DNA of 64,000 nucleotides from Ignelater luminosus (lineage: Eukaryota; Arthropoda; Insecta; Coleoptera; Elateridae): contig VTPC01000427.1 of the NCBI GenBank assembly GCA_011009095.1, positions 347,485 to 411,484 of the forward strand. The letters are read 5' to 3'. A program made the position numbers and the translations under genes. Shown here piece by piece: positions 23,231-36,690 of the stretch. The notes under the pieces are model-generated. The model did no database searches. It worked only from the letters and a program-made list of their open reading frames with translations, and had not been told where the DNA came from. Every line of letters starts with the position of its first letter. The first letter of the stretch is position 1.

Positions 23231-25559
23231 ATAGCAAACTTATCTATTGTCTTTTATTTCTGCTTTTTCCTTTTTTCTTGGTTTTCTGTATAATTCCGAT
23301 ATAAGAATTTTCTTGGCAGATTCACTTTTACTTTTTCTCTTACTTGAACTAGCCTACATCGATGAGGAAGTATAAAATTGGTGTATAGAAAATCTGTGCT
23401 ATAGTTATCAATACTCGCTTCAATCAAGTTCAATCTGAAAAGTAAATGATTGATTACGAATTATCACGCGCGCTCCTTTATAAATTAACAAGTACATTTT
23501 AAAATATTTATTGTTCAATTTCATCCCAAAACTGTTTGTAAGGGAAAGGACGCCGTAAACAGAATTCTAATTTCAATTTCATCAAAAAATATTTTTCATA
23601 ATTACACAACTATCTGTTTATTTAATATTAGTTTTGACTACATTATGTAGTATGTTGCGATAAAATTAGTGAATAAATCTTTTTAAAATCCGCATTCTAT
23701 TGGTATTCAGAATTCAAATCTTCATGTTCTCATTTGGTAATTTAGCATGAGAACCAGAATCTTGCAGCGCTTTTGAAACGAGAAAAACTATGACAATTTG
23801 AATGTTCAGAATTGAAAGTGTGCTGGTTGTAGTTGTTGCTAATTGTAACGGTTCTTTTAAGTGACATTTTCAAATTGAATGTTTCCATGTGATTTCATGT
23901 TTCTGTCCAGACTGTCTAAATTAGAGTTTGTTTAAATTCTTTCTGTAATTATTCTAAACAGCAAATCATGCTACAGTGAAAACTGAAAACATTTTTATTC
24001 TTATTTTCGAAAATAATGGATAATCAGCATGTCATTTATCAAAACGGTCTATTTAAAATATTTCGATAGTAAACCTCTAAACACTTAAGCCAAAAAGAAA
24101 TACAGATAAAAAAACTCATAATGTATATCTGTGAAGATGCTTTGTGCTAAATTCTTGTAGTACTTACCAAGGGCTATTGGTTGGTATTTTTGGTCAAGTT
24201 TGATCAAAGGTGGTTGAAGAGACCAGACATTTTGTCAATTTTGCTCTTGGAACTAAATTTGGAATAGCGTTTTATAGGTTCATGTATGAATCTGCCTCGC
24301 CTTGGACATTTGTTGACTTGTAATTGATGATACTTTCCGTTACCTCACATCATTCCAGGAGGTTTCATACAAGCACTTGTCTCTGCTTCTTTTCTCGTTT
24401 TATTTGCTTGTTCATTTTCTTTATTATTGATTGCACATACCGGCAAATGCATAATTTTCTCTATACATTTTTCATCTTTCTGAGCTGCAGGTTTACTTAT
24501 GTTTGACATTCCTCAACAACGCTTTTTTTTTGTTTGGGGAGAGTTTTTATTAGGTTTGTATCAGTACCATACCTTTTTACTGATTCTAGCTAGTGTTTTT
24601 TCGGTGAGTACCTTTTCATAAATAATAAATCAATTAAAAGTATTTGGCGGGTCTGTCAGTGACAAAACTGCAACAAGCAATACTGCATTTTTCATCTGTT
24701 TATCACTTTCAAATTCCCAATACGGATTTAAATGAATTCCTATTTAGTACTTTAATTCTGGACCGAGTGTAGTACTTTCAGATCTCGCGATGGGACTGAA
24801 TTTGACTGAGTGACGATGACGGGTCGCAATGTGGGTTTAATAATAACGATAGTTCAGAGTCTGTACAACCAACAGTGATATTTTTGTTGATCTAGATCAG
24901 TGTTACTCAAATTTACATATCATTTTTTGAAAAAGACTCGGTCTAGTTACTATAGTGTAAATGCCTACACACAGAACAAAACTCTATTGGGCCGCGTGGA
25001 TTTGGGTCTGATGGAATCGGAAGGAAATTCTTTGGGTCCAGAATGAAATCCATGGGACCATATAACCTAGCAACTAGTTGATGCCCAAAATAAGAGAAAA
25101 ATAATTAATCGGAGAAAATGCTTTGCGATGAACTAGTTTGTGTGTGGATATTAAATGTGTTGTGAAACCGAGTAATATCGCATATTTATCAAAGGAAGAA
25201 ACTGCACTTAGAAATTCTGAGAAAAAGTGTACGATACAAAAAAGAATAGGGATATGCCAAACAGTTGTTATGATCTGAAAAATTGAAAAAATTCTAACAG
25301 TGTTTGAGCCTAGAAGGTCGAAATCGATACTCTATCTGGGATACCTTCAAAAATACCTGGTGAAGGTAAAGTGTCGTCCAGGAATGATAGATAACGTAGC
25401 GACACCGCATGAGGTGCACCGAAGTAGGTTTGGTTTTTGGACTTGTGAAGGAATTTACCATACCGTGTGACTAAACGACTCGTCTGTCTTTCATTTTCAC
25501 GATAGTTTCTAACCAGAAAGTTGTTTGCTGCTTAACTTGTAGTGATGTATGTTTTATAA

Positions 25560-25875
25560 TATGTGTTAATGTAATGTACCTACTTTTACTTTGACAGTTT
25601 GTTGGTTCATGAGTTTTTCTGATGTGTTACTTGTTTTGGCGAAGGTCATTCTTACCGCACATTGAAGGACAGTGATTTTAGTACACCAACTGAAACTGGA
25701 CACTGACATTTCTAAACATTCCTGGACGATTTCATCAAGCTTCGATTTACTTTTTTGATCGATTTTCGGTATAAATAGTGTACTTATGGTTTTTTTTAAA
25801 TAAAACAAATAAGAAAAACTGTAAGAAGATAATTGGGAGCCCTTACATATAATAGGCCTTGGGGCACTCACCTAG
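25560..25875 (-). pseudogene. Non-LTR retrotransposon reverse transcriptase fragment
   Basis: Minus-strand open frame of about 100 codons. Its second half reads KLDEIVQECLEM, FSWCTKI and VRMTFAKTSNT, which fits the stretch after the catalytic YADD box in Jockey/R1-type reverse transcriptases (DC..LQ..L..F..WC..N.L..N..KC..MTF.K). Just upstream, around 25850-25870, another frame reads VPQG as in the GVPQGS..GP box. The YADD box itself is not intact (TLFIPKID where LLYADD is expected), and frame changes are needed to link the boxes, so this is a dead fragment. Its orientation is opposite to hth. Identification rests on motif order by eye. Confidence 0.5.
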
Positions 25876-28659
25876 ATAAGATGGCATTGGTCAAAGTTCA
25901 AAAACTTTATTCTTAAGATTCATGAGAAATATTTGAAATAAAGCTTCTCTTCGTCTAAATGACCTGAGGAAAGCAGGAAATCAACGTTTGCTCAAACTAC
26001 TAAGACATTTGTCTAAAGTGCTCGTTTCAGCTGGAACAACGTTTCAACGAAAACCTTGTTTACTTCCTTTTAGTTTATTTTCTCATGTTTTCTCATGTTT
26101 TCCCATTTTTATCATGGAATTAAATACTTCTATTGAATATAGATCAGTTCTTGGATTTCGGCCCTACTTGCTCCAGATCTCTCTAGACTGCTACCCTCCT
26201 GGACCAGTCTCACTATGAATCCGGGTCTAGTAGGGAGAGTTAGGGTCAAGTACAAATTCAAATTCAGTTGGATTTATTTTGCGCGACCTCCATATCTCCA
26301 GTGGAATCACTTTAGGGTTTTATAAAAGTGATGTTGATTTTTATTTAGTCTTTTAAGAATGATATCAAATTACTTTGTTTATTATTGGTGTGCTTCTTTT
26401 CAGATTTAACGACGTCTTGAAGTTTATTTGTCTCTATAGTATTTATTGACTTCAGTTTGGCTGAATAGGGAAACCATCAGACATTTTTAAATATCATTTT
26501 TAATTCGCTACCTGTCAAAAGGGCTTTCTTGCTAATAGGTTGCCATAATTAAAAAGAATCTTTGCACAAAGTGGTTCTAACCTATCAGGACTAGTTATTA
26601 AAGGAAATCTAGAAATTCTTAGGAGCTGCCACACTTCGATTTCCAAATTTTAATTAAAGTAGCAGATTTTGATTTATAGAATCTTTTGTTCCAAAAACTA
26701 TGCAGTAGTAAAGCGCCAACTCGATTGTGAAATCTCCATTAACTTGACGCAGAATTTACTTGATCGCCCGATGTATATGTATGTATAGTGGGTATGCTCA
26801 CTATTGACGTATCCAGTTTATACCTAAACAAAAAAAGTCATGAAGTATATCTTGGGTATTTTAATTTCTCATCTGAAAGAAGAACTTTTTAAAATTCCTG
26901 TCGTACACGAATAAGTTTTGTATTCCTAATTCTTTAAAAATACAAATTAGCCCATTAGAAATTAAAATACAATACAAGAAAACAAATTTTAACAGTGTAG
27001 GTGGTTAGTTGGTCGTATAATTATCACTAATTTATTTGAATTGCTTATGATACAAGATAGAAGCAGGATTTTTATACGTTAAAATTGTAATAATGGAAAC
27101 AGTTTGCTTGCTTAGCAGCACGATAGAAAATTTCCAACCAAAAAACAAAAGGGAAAAAAAACCTGTATAATTCGTGGTAAAATTTGCACGCTCAAAATTT
27201 GCATTTTAAACTACTTTAAGTTTGTATTAAAATGAATTCGAGCAAGATCATCATTCTGTTTATAAGAGTTTTATTTAAATTACATGTTGATATCTTCTTC
27301 GATCTGATTAATTTATATTTGATTTTGACTTTGTTCGCAATAAAGTTAGTTCGCTCTTAATTAATAAAAGTTGTTTGGGATCGAACTTGAATTTAACCAG
27401 TAAATTTACATAAAAACACAGAAAAGTACAAGATAGTAGTTTTTTTTGTGATTGTAAATTATTTCTCGGAAGGATAGTAAACATTGAAAAGGAAAAAAAC
27501 AACACCAAATATGGTATTAATGATTTCTTACCTTGTGGCTTGAATTATGGTAATAGGGAAGCAACACGAACCTATGGGTATTAAATTTTAATTTTTTATA
27601 ACTAACAAAAGTGATTTCTAGTAGACTGGATATTCCTTGATTTATCATTTTATGTTTAAACGAATTTGATACTCTTATATCAAAGTCTTTCCAATTCATT
27701 GTTCTTTCTATTTTTGTGTTCCTAAAAGTAGTTACTGTCAGTCAACAAGTAGCTATCGTTTGTAGTAAATGATCCTTGCAATTTATAGCAGTGCAACTTT
27801 AGAATAATCTAGGAGATCCGGAGTTCTGGATCATAAATTTATACTAATTTTAACTCGTAGGGGTTGCTCAGATAGCATAAAAAAGAAGTATAAGCTTCTT
27901 ATAATATAATATAAAAATTCAAATAAAAGGAAATTATATCATGTTCCTTATATTAAATACCTTGTTTAGGTTTTTTATGGTTTCTAATTACAATCGTGGA
28001 ATGTGGAATTTGTGTTACGGTTCGTTGATTTAACACTCTTTACAGCCCTTAAATGTTCAACATTGTCAGAATTGAACAACATAATTTTGTCGTTACCAGT
28101 TTTATTAATTTAATTTGAATTGTTTTGTTATTTTGACGGATTACGAAAGCTTTTTAATATTTAGTGCAGATACCTGAAATCAAAACAATCGATTCGTTTT
28201 TCGATTCTTAAATTATTCAAATAAACATTTCTAAATTTAAAAGTTGCGTAAAAGCAAGTTTTCAGCAGATGTACAATATTTCCTTAGAAAACATTTATTT
28301 TTAATAATAACAAGAGTTTTCTAAACATATCGGGGAAAATAGAAAAGAGAGATTTACAATTTGGTAATTGTGTAATAAGCAAAGTACAATAATCAAAGAT
28401 GAAATTCCAGTTCAAACAAACATATTTCCAACAGTATTTGTTCTTGGAAATTCTTATGAAATTGAAACATAACGAATTTGGAATCAAAACATATCACTTT
28501 GGGAAATGTCCAAAGCTAGAACCACTAAAAAGTAGAAATCTTAAATTTTAAAAATTCTTTTAGAAAGTTTTTCAAATTGTAACGTTTTACCTCTCGAGCT
28601 TTTCCCAGTTACACAAATAATAATATGGTCTGGGTGAAGGTATGTTGAATTTCGATAAT

Positions 28660-28780
28660 AAAAACTGTCGGCTGGTGCAGCGAGCTGAAAGATGAGGCCA
28701 CGTGCACCCCCTGTCGATACGGCCTGCCTGCGTCTGACAGCTCGCAAAATGAAGAGCCCGTTCGTAACCTACCACAAGTA
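28660..28780. other. Small GC-richer island
   Basis: Contains an E-box CACGTG in ggccacgtgcacc and a TGACAG (28735-28740), the Meis/Hth core site. Overlapping short open frames on both strands resemble no protein. Confidence 0.3.
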
Positions 28781-31700
28781 CTGCACGCTCAAAATATTCC
28801 AATTACCAACAGCACTCTTATTATCAAGGAAAATAATATCTGCCTCTGCATTAACGTCCATACAAATTGAGGGGTGCGCGGCAATAATGATGTGGTAATG
28901 GTCTAATAATAATAATTAAAACCCAAGAAGAATTGTCTTTTTGTTTGAATTGATGTTTTAAAAAAATGAATTTATATTTAGATTTTCTTCGGTTATGTTC
29001 GGTTCAATGGAAATTATTTATGTGGTTCGATATCGCCCTTTAAATTTTACATGAGTCTGGAAAAGGAATATAAAAAAAATTGGAAGAAACTTCAAGTTGT
29101 GTTTGTTCTTAAAATAGATCACGAATTGGTTTTGACTACTAATAGAGTTTAGTCTGGAACTAAAAGTATTTCGGTTAGAATTTTAAGTATCATTCGTTGA
29201 TTAGGTTATTTTGAAAGAATAAAATTAGTTTGACATTTGCCAAAAAGGAATAACTACGTTGCTACATATGTTTAATATAAAAGGTATCATATTACATAGT
29301 GAATGGTAATGTTCAAAATCAAGTGGCTTTACTAACATGATCCAAGGTTATATAAAAGTTTGCATCTACTTAAATTATTATTGATCTGTAAGCGATCTCA
29401 ACATAAAAATATTTGTAGCCAACCTGGAAAATTTTATAGGCAACTGATACGTTAGATGTGTATGCACTCTTGCATATTTGGTTTATGGAAACGACGTCAA
29501 TAGACTATTCATATTTCACTAAACTTATTCCCTTAATGGTAGAGTTATTCAAAGCGTCTAACGACCTGGAAAACCATGAAAACTTGAAATTGCCAGAGAT
29601 CTTTGCAATGGGAGGAAGAAATTCATCGATTTGATAAAATAAGGAAATCTGCACTTTTCAACTTGATTGAATTGAAGAAACTTTCAGTTGAATTTGTACG
29701 ATCTATTAGAAAAAATATCGAAATGAGTAATTAAATTTTGTGCTATTTAATATTTCATAATAAAGACAAATTCTGTAATTGACAATATAATTTGTACTAC
29801 TTCGGTGTTTCTCAGGAAATTGATAATGGACCACTGTTGTTGAAATTTAACAAAACTCGCTTAACTCTTTAAATTGTAGCAACGCTTGCTAAGTTTGAGC
29901 AAAGCATTAACAAAACCAATAATAATTAAAATTACACTTTGAGCTTTCTGAAAGTGGTAATAATAAACGGTTTAAATAAGAAATTATTTTTTTATGCAAT
30001 AAAAAATTAAACCTATTATGTTCGATTTTTATTGCAAATTCTTGTAGGTGGTTCTGAAATGAACACCCACATTCATGGAAATATATAATTACTTCATTTA
30101 ATTTTCTAATTGTTATAGAAGTTATTCTTAATTATTATTGTTTTATTCCGCAATTTATTCTTAAAATCGGCTTTTGTTGCCTAACATCAGAAATTTATCG
30201 GTATTCAAAGAAAATTAGATTCGTAAGTTCCCCACGCTTAATTTTTGAATTTGTTATACAAACTGTAATTTGCAATTAATTTTCTTTTTTCCTACAAGAT
30301 TGTTATACATAACAAAATTCCGAGTGGGAACCAACAAATTGCCAATTTTAAAATCAGTAGACTAAACAGCCCGGCCCTTACAAAACACATCCTGGCATGT
30401 GTGTTTTAGTTCAATTATTGTGTTGCATATGGCGTGAAACGTTACGCTTTTTTTTCTTCATGTTTTGTTTTATTGTGGGAGGTTATTGATTTTATAACCC
30501 CTTTAAATAAGACCGTTAGTTTTCTTTAAAGTTACTGGTATGCATGATAAGCTGCAAAGTTACAAATGATCTCGTGCTGGTTTTTGTATTAATTATAATT
30601 AGCATATGAACGTTAACATGCAAACCGCCCCCCTATGCACTTATTATTATTCAATAGCTATAATGGCTTGTAAATTGTTTACTGCATTAGATTTACAAAT
30701 TCAAAAATAATATCTTCAAGAAATATAATTCTACAATACTTGTTCTTATGTTTGTTTTATCTTTCAATCAACAATAAGTAGTTTTTAATAAGATGTAATA
30801 ATGTTATAAAATTGTAAGCCTAATTAAATTATATTTTAGTTTGTAGCAAAAAGCATCGGTCATTTTTATCTAATGGTGTATGAGGAATAAAAATTAACCT
30901 GTCCAGTCTTTTGAAATCTATGAAACCGCTTGCTTTATATGAGGATATTAATAGAGATCTGTTCATCCAAGTATGGGCTGACGGGCATTTATTTTCTACG
31001 TGGTTCGACTTGCTCCTCTCGAAAGAACAATTAATTAAAACAGACTCTTTAATACCTCAGACCATGTACACATTTGAAAACTAATACCTGTGGGTGTAAA
31101 AATAATGTTAACAAATTTCTTGGAAGAAAGAGCTCGGCTAATCCGGCAGTTTCTCTTTCGAAGTAATTATTTGTGAAGATATGCCAGGCTGAAATTGGAC
31201 GAGGAGGTTGTTTTATGGAGACTTTGTTTTCACATGTGATAGCAATTCTCTCGGCGTAAACATTTCTAAGCAGTAAACATGTGCCTCAGCTGGACGCCTG
31301 CCAACTTAACGAATTAAAATAATGTCCGTCGTGCGAAAGCATAAAATGCATCATTAAAGAAGTCTCTCATACGAGTGCCACGAAGTTTTACTGATTTACT
31401 CAAATTTATGACTGGCGGCTATGAATGCTTCGAAATACCTCACATCACTTATAACCTGCTCTTCGATCTCTTCTTCTTTTTCACTTAATTTACCAAGAAG
31501 CCATTTCCATGCAAATGGATCATCTGCATTGGACGATTACCAACTTTCAAATTTTTATTTTAGGGGATATTTGTTTATGGAAACACAACAATAAATTTAT
31601 TTAGTTTATCTTTACAAGGATGTGCAAACGTTAATTGGTTATGATTTAGCAAGTATTGTCTTAATGAAACAATTGAAGCAGAGGTTCATTTTTATATGTA

Positions 31701-32604
31701 GTAGAAAGAAGATTGCATTCATTTCAGAATTATCAAACAATAATAATTTATGTTTATGGTTGTTAAATCTCATTAGATTATCATTTATCAACCTTCTTTA
31801 ATGTAAGTAATTTGCTCCAACCAATCTATTGTATTTCTCACACGATGCATTGTTTATATTAATTACCAATATCAAGAAGATTAAATAAAAAAAGACAAAA
31901 ACATCAATAAATGTCTTCTGATTTAGTTTCGAAATAACTTATGCAAGGAAGTTTTTAAAAAATTAAATCTGTTTTGAAAACAAATTTTTATGGGTAGCGA
32001 ACTAATAAATAGCACTTTCGCAATGTGCTAATGATTTAAGATTACATATACGAGTCTATTAAAGTGTATCCTATGTTTATGTTTATTTTCCTAAATAGTT
32101 AACTTCAACTTAATGCACTACTTGATGAGTAATAAACAACACTGCTAATCTCGAGATATGGTGATGATATTCATAACTTTATAATATAGACACCTCTTCA
32201 AACGAGAAACTACGTGATCCTTAAATCAGTGAAATTACAAAGCAAGAAACTCAAAGTTTATTAAACAAATTTATTTATTTAACAAACCGTTAATATCTAT
32301 TTGATGGTTATTTTTAATTGTCTTTTAACAAAATTAACACCACAAATGCATTTTGCACCTTGTATATAATTTACATTTGTTGCGTGCCAGTAAAACAATG
32401 CACTTTTAATAATTATACCCTTTTAATAACGTACCAGCACAGACTTTATACTTTGCTTACCAGTATTTAACATTACAGGTTGCAGAAGGTTACCTCTTTG
32501 TAATTACTACTCATTAACAACACTTACATTTACGAAAGACACGCTTAAAACAATGTAGCTCTATTGTTAATTTCCAAATGGTTACCAAAGATTTCTTGAT
32601 TGAT

Positions 32605-32618
32605 AATAGCATGCTATT
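32605..32618. repeat. 14-bp perfect palindrome
   Basis: AATAGCATGCTATT. AT-rich; may be chance. Confidence 0.4.
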
Positions 32619-33113
32619 GTAAGAAGTGGATTTTCGGTCTATTGAAGTAATTGCTAAAACATGATAAAAACCTGCAATTAATTGCAAGAAGACAAATTTT
32701 CCAAGAACTGCTATTATATTATGTCAATATAGAATGAAGGAGTTTCTCAGGGATTCCTTTTGGTTTCTTTGCTATTGTAGATGGTTATCTGAATCAAATT
32801 TAAAGTTTCTTTTAATGATCGAAAACAGGCTTTGATATTTCAAAGAGTAGTTAGGTCACTGCTGCATCACAATTTTTAAATTTAGGCAAAGTTTAAAATT
32901 TTTTCCGAAGTCTGTGAGCACAGAACTTAACTACAGAATCACTTTGTAACCTTATAATGTTACTTTAGATTAAATATTTTTCTTGTATTTATGTAACTTA
33001 CGAAATTAATTGTGTGATTTTACCCAAATCCAGCGTTTAAAGTTTTCTGCCCATTGGTGAGCTTTTGCCAATATCATTAAAGATTTCCATCACTTGACAA
33101 AGGCTATGTTGGT

Positions 33114-33148
33114 GGCAAACACTGAATTTCGTCACCCAATAATGCCTA
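33114..33148 (+). repeat. Left inner terminal inverted repeat of the 33108-33550 element
   Basis: Pairs with 33509-33544 on the other strand. GGCAAACACTGAA is identical in both arms, as is AATGCCTAG about 30 bases further in. Confidence 0.75.
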
Positions 33149-33508
33149 GCTGGTACAGGGATTGACGGCAAACAGTAGAACAAGCAAAATGGATCAGCGT
33201 TTGACTAAAGGTTTTAGCGATATTAATAGAAATGTACGTACCTTCTTTAATTTTAATGTCTATGGCTTTTTTTATTTTGATTTGCGTAATACTCGTCGAT
33301 TACAAAATAACACAGAATGTTGCGACATAACTATTTTTTTTAACATTAATCACCTTAAGCAAAACAGGAGAATAATTGAATTAGTTATTACAGAAAATAA
33401 CTGTATTAGGCAACCAACGTAACTGAGACTCGTTTGGGCACTTGTGGCGTTTGCCTGAATAAACCATTGTGACTGTTCCACTGTTTAGCGGTAATTGCTG
33501 CATTATCT

Positions 33509-33544
33509 AGGCATTACCGAAATGAATGAATTTCAGTGTTTGCC
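33509..33544 (-). repeat. Right inner terminal inverted repeat of the 33108-33550 element
   Basis: Read on the minus strand it starts GGCAAACACTGAAATTCA and ends with AATGCCTAG, the partner of the left arm. Confidence 0.75.
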
Positions 33545-35479
33545 GCCGACAGCTATACTTATTAAAATTTTGTAAGAATCGTAGGTTTTACAATGAGTAC
33601 CCTACACTGCCTTGTTAACCTAAAGTTTCCCAAAATATCCTATTTTAGTATTCATTTGATTTTTCTTTTAAAATGCTCTCATGGTACATCGTAAATATTC
33701 GTATTACCAAGTATCTATGTAGCAGTATTTTTGAACTGTCGAAACGTAAATAACTCATTGAAAAGACTTTCTGTTATTTTTTTATTGTTTTACCAATAGA
33801 TTGGAATAGCATTTTGAATTTGTAAAATAATTCAAAAAGTATAACCCAAAGTCCAAAATGGTAGACTTCTGTTAATGTTTTGATTTCATCTTTTCATATC
33901 TACATTTAAGGTGCTCCAAAAAGTCTCCTTTTTCCAAGACAAAGTACATTTACTTAAGCATTGTGACCACTGAAATTTGGTAGCTTCTACGAAATGTTAA
34001 TTTCATTCCAATGTTTGTTTAGTTACCATTGATGCATGTTTGAACTGATAGGCACCACCATTAGTCTTGTTCAAATAGTCGATAGCATCAAGGGTAAAAT
34101 TAAAATCAGTATCTTTTTGCTGGTGTCATTTGGCACTTCAGAATTTTCAATTAATGTGCTGTACAGATCGGAAAGCAATTACAATTTGTATTCACACTTG
34201 GACCAACATTTCTAAAATCTCATTTGAAGTGATTTAACAACATTAGTAAGACGCACGAAAGTTTTGAGTCCTGATGGTGTTCTTTGTGCAAGATTTCCAG
34301 CATGCTTTATCAATAAGAACTTACAACCACATTATAAACAATCACAACTTGGTGTATCTTCATTGGAAGACAGTTATTATCTGATGTAGCAATTACAAGA
34401 AGTGAGAAGGAAGACCTCTTTATAGTTAATCGACGAATTATGAAATCCTGAGAAGCAACAGGTGCCCAAAAGTTTTAGAAAATTGTAGCTTTAGACGTCT
34501 TTGTTTTATGATACCATTGCAGAAACTGAGACGTGGCTACATTATCGAAGGCATCAATAACTGACATATGCTCGTTACAATCATATGTTTTACAGAAAAT
34601 TACGAAAAGTTGCATTCATTGAAGCAAACTACTGAAATGAATGTCTCCTTTTGAAAAAGGTTATCTAATAGAATGATCGTTGTATGGACGTGTAACTGCT
34701 AATGAATATTATTGTTCATTTTTTAATATGCAAAGTCTACAACAAAAATGGAGTTATCATCTCTGTATAAGTTAACTGAAACTTTACATTTTTTATTTTT
34801 TTTAACTCGCTGTTTTTAGTTTTAGCACATAGGAACGTACGAATCTAGATCTCCACGCACCTTTTTCCCGTTTATAAAATTCTTAATTCTTTAGATTTAT
34901 AAATTTTAAACATAAAGTAAATCTATGGTTTAACTTGGACGTTTAGAAATATTGTCCAAGATGTACAGAAGTGATCAAAAGTGGCTAAATGAGCAGCTCT
35001 TCGTTTAGAACCGTTGCCATTTTGCGATTTATAATTTGTTCTTGTTTTCAGGTTTTAATGAATTGCTAGATTGATGTAGGACACCTATGAAGGTGTAATT
35101 GGATAAGCTTACGTGGTAGAGAAAAGAAAACTGTGCGCAACTTGTGACTTTTAATTATACTGTCTTGCACTCGCTCATTTTGAACGTTAACTTTATAGAT
35201 AAAGATCTCTTCAGTGATTTTTGTGTTGAACTGTTAACGATAATATAGATTTAGGCTTAGCAATCTTGATGTACGTATTCTGCTCGGTTATCTAGTATCT
35301 AAGTTAATTTTTTATCGAAGTTAATTTATCAGCAAAACCTTCAATTAAAGCTATTTTAGTGTCAGATTTCAGTAACGGATAAACAGATCAAATTCTCTTC
35401 CTTTTGCGAAGATTTGATGAGTAGTCAAAACCCCCAGTTAAGTCAACTCTTTAAACTGTCCTAAATCAGAAGATATGGT

Positions 35480-35640
35480 GGCGTACTGCAACTGTAATAT
35501 GGAGGTCTTTGCTACGTCGATTGGCAATAGTTATCTATTTAAAGATGATTTTAGTGGCGTTTCCCAGGGACGTATTGCAGGCCCTTTGCTATTCTAAAAA
35601 TGTAGTTTTACTCTTTGCCGAAATGTTAATGTTTAGATAT
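35480..35640 (+). pseudogene. Non-LTR retrotransposon reverse transcriptase fragment
   Basis: One frame reads SIGNSYLFKDDF then SGVSQGRIAGPLLF (35553-35594) before a stop. This is the RT box (V.IG.S....F..SGVPQGS.LGPLLF) of Jockey-like elements with only a few substitutions. Eight bases later a second frame gives VVLLFAEMLMFR (from 35602), matching LLFADDLKMFR, with the catalytic Asp-Asp changed to Glu-Met. The usual 20-30 residues between the two boxes are deleted. It lies on the same strand as hth. Clearly inactive. Confidence 0.75.
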
Positions 35641-36479
35641 TCATTTATTTTCACGTATTCATTATCTTGCAATTTAGTATAGTACGTGACAGCAAAGTAA
35701 TCTTCTAAGTCTACTATTTAAGTAGATAGTTTCTTTGCCAAATTATCTCTATTAAAGGTAGAAAATTACATAATTTATTAAGAAACTATAGTAATACGTG
35801 ATGTAAAAATTAAATGTAATTAAGTATGTTTGGATATTCAACAGTTCTCAGGCAAATGTAATCAAACTGAAACGATTAAAATAGAAGCCCCTAGGGTATT
35901 CACATTTTTATTTATTTTTTTCTCGCAAAGATATTCCAAGTTCACCTTTAAAGTGTTACGGACAGATGTCAAATCAAATTCTGAATTAATTTTCTTGGCA
36001 CTTTTATTCCGAACAACATTTATGTGGGTTTTATGAGTTTCATCTGCCAGAAATTTGGTTTTAGTAATCGTTCGAGTTTTTAGATGATGCCTACTAATGA
36101 TGAAGTAAAGATGTTAACATTACTAGTGGGCCGGTTGAATTTTCCTACATAAATTTGTTTTATTTTCATAATAAAAAAGAAGTTTATAGTGGGAATTTTA
36201 TTTTTATTATGTTAATTCTCGGTGTTTTTAGATGTCGTAATTAATTATTTATTCAAAAGGGAGGTTGTCATAAAGTTACTTGAAATAATAATTACTATCG
36301 AATAAAGAAAAATAAGATTAGCACTCTTAATTAACTTAACAAATAGAAGATGAGTGCTATTAATAGTATCGGACATCGGTCAAATGTTACTATTCTGAGT
36401 TGCTACTAAAATAATTTGTCTTAGCATTAGTCGAAATTGAAGTCATCGGGCTTTGACCTTTTCTAGATACAAAAAGTTG

Positions 36480-36690
36480 ATGCGTGGGATATCAAAGAAT
36501 GAGTTCCTGCCCCTTGCTAATATTTTTTTTCTCTTAAAACTGTTGTATTTGAGAAGCAAAGGAAAAGAAACCTTGTCCATTATTTATTATGTACGCTGAT
36601 GTAAAACTAGTGAATTTTTTTGAATCCCAAATCCCATTCATGTTTACACAATTAAATATGGATGAGTTTAAACCTAGTAGACGTTACGGC
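36480..36690 (+). pseudogene. Second non-LTR reverse transcriptase fragment
   Basis: From 36486 one frame reads GISKNEFLPLANIFFLLKLL, which can be laid on GVPQGS.LGPLLF.LF. A neighbouring frame at about 36580-36670 reads LFIMYADVKLV (Tyr codon at 36592) and FTQLNMDEFK, matching the LLYADDVKLF ... LQ.DLD.F section; one catalytic Asp is lost. Because both the GVPQG and YADD boxes recur here about 0.9 kb after the copy at 35553, this is a separate insertion or a tandem remnant, not a continuation. Weaker evidence than the 35553 copy. Confidence 0.5.

Larger units (their letters stand above)
33108..33550. mobile_element. MITE-like element with long imperfect terminal inverted repeats
   Basis: The left end GTTGGTGGCAAACACTGAA and the reverse complement of the right end, GTCGGCGGCAAACACTGAA, differ at only two positions. 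Similarity continues inward: AATGCCTAG appears in both arms, then CGGCAAACAGTAGAAC at the left against CCGCTAAACAGTGGAAC at the right, then a shared AATGG, so the arms are roughly 80 bp. Flanks GGCTAT (33102-33107) and AGCTAT (33551-33556) could be a six-base target duplication with one change. The centre is AT-rich and holds an 86-codon open frame (33162-33422) with no recognisable domain. Size (443 bp) and lack of a transposase fit a MITE or foldback element. Superfamily unknown. Confidence 0.75.

Noticed and set aside
26078-26107. Three copies of a TTTTCTCATG-type decamer as a satellite
   Set aside because: Only two perfect units and one degenerate one; too short to be more than local slippage.
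34160-34390. Frame reading VRRTKVLSPDG ... LEDSYYLM as a gene fragment
   Set aside because: Short, with no recognisable family; kept only as possible element debris.
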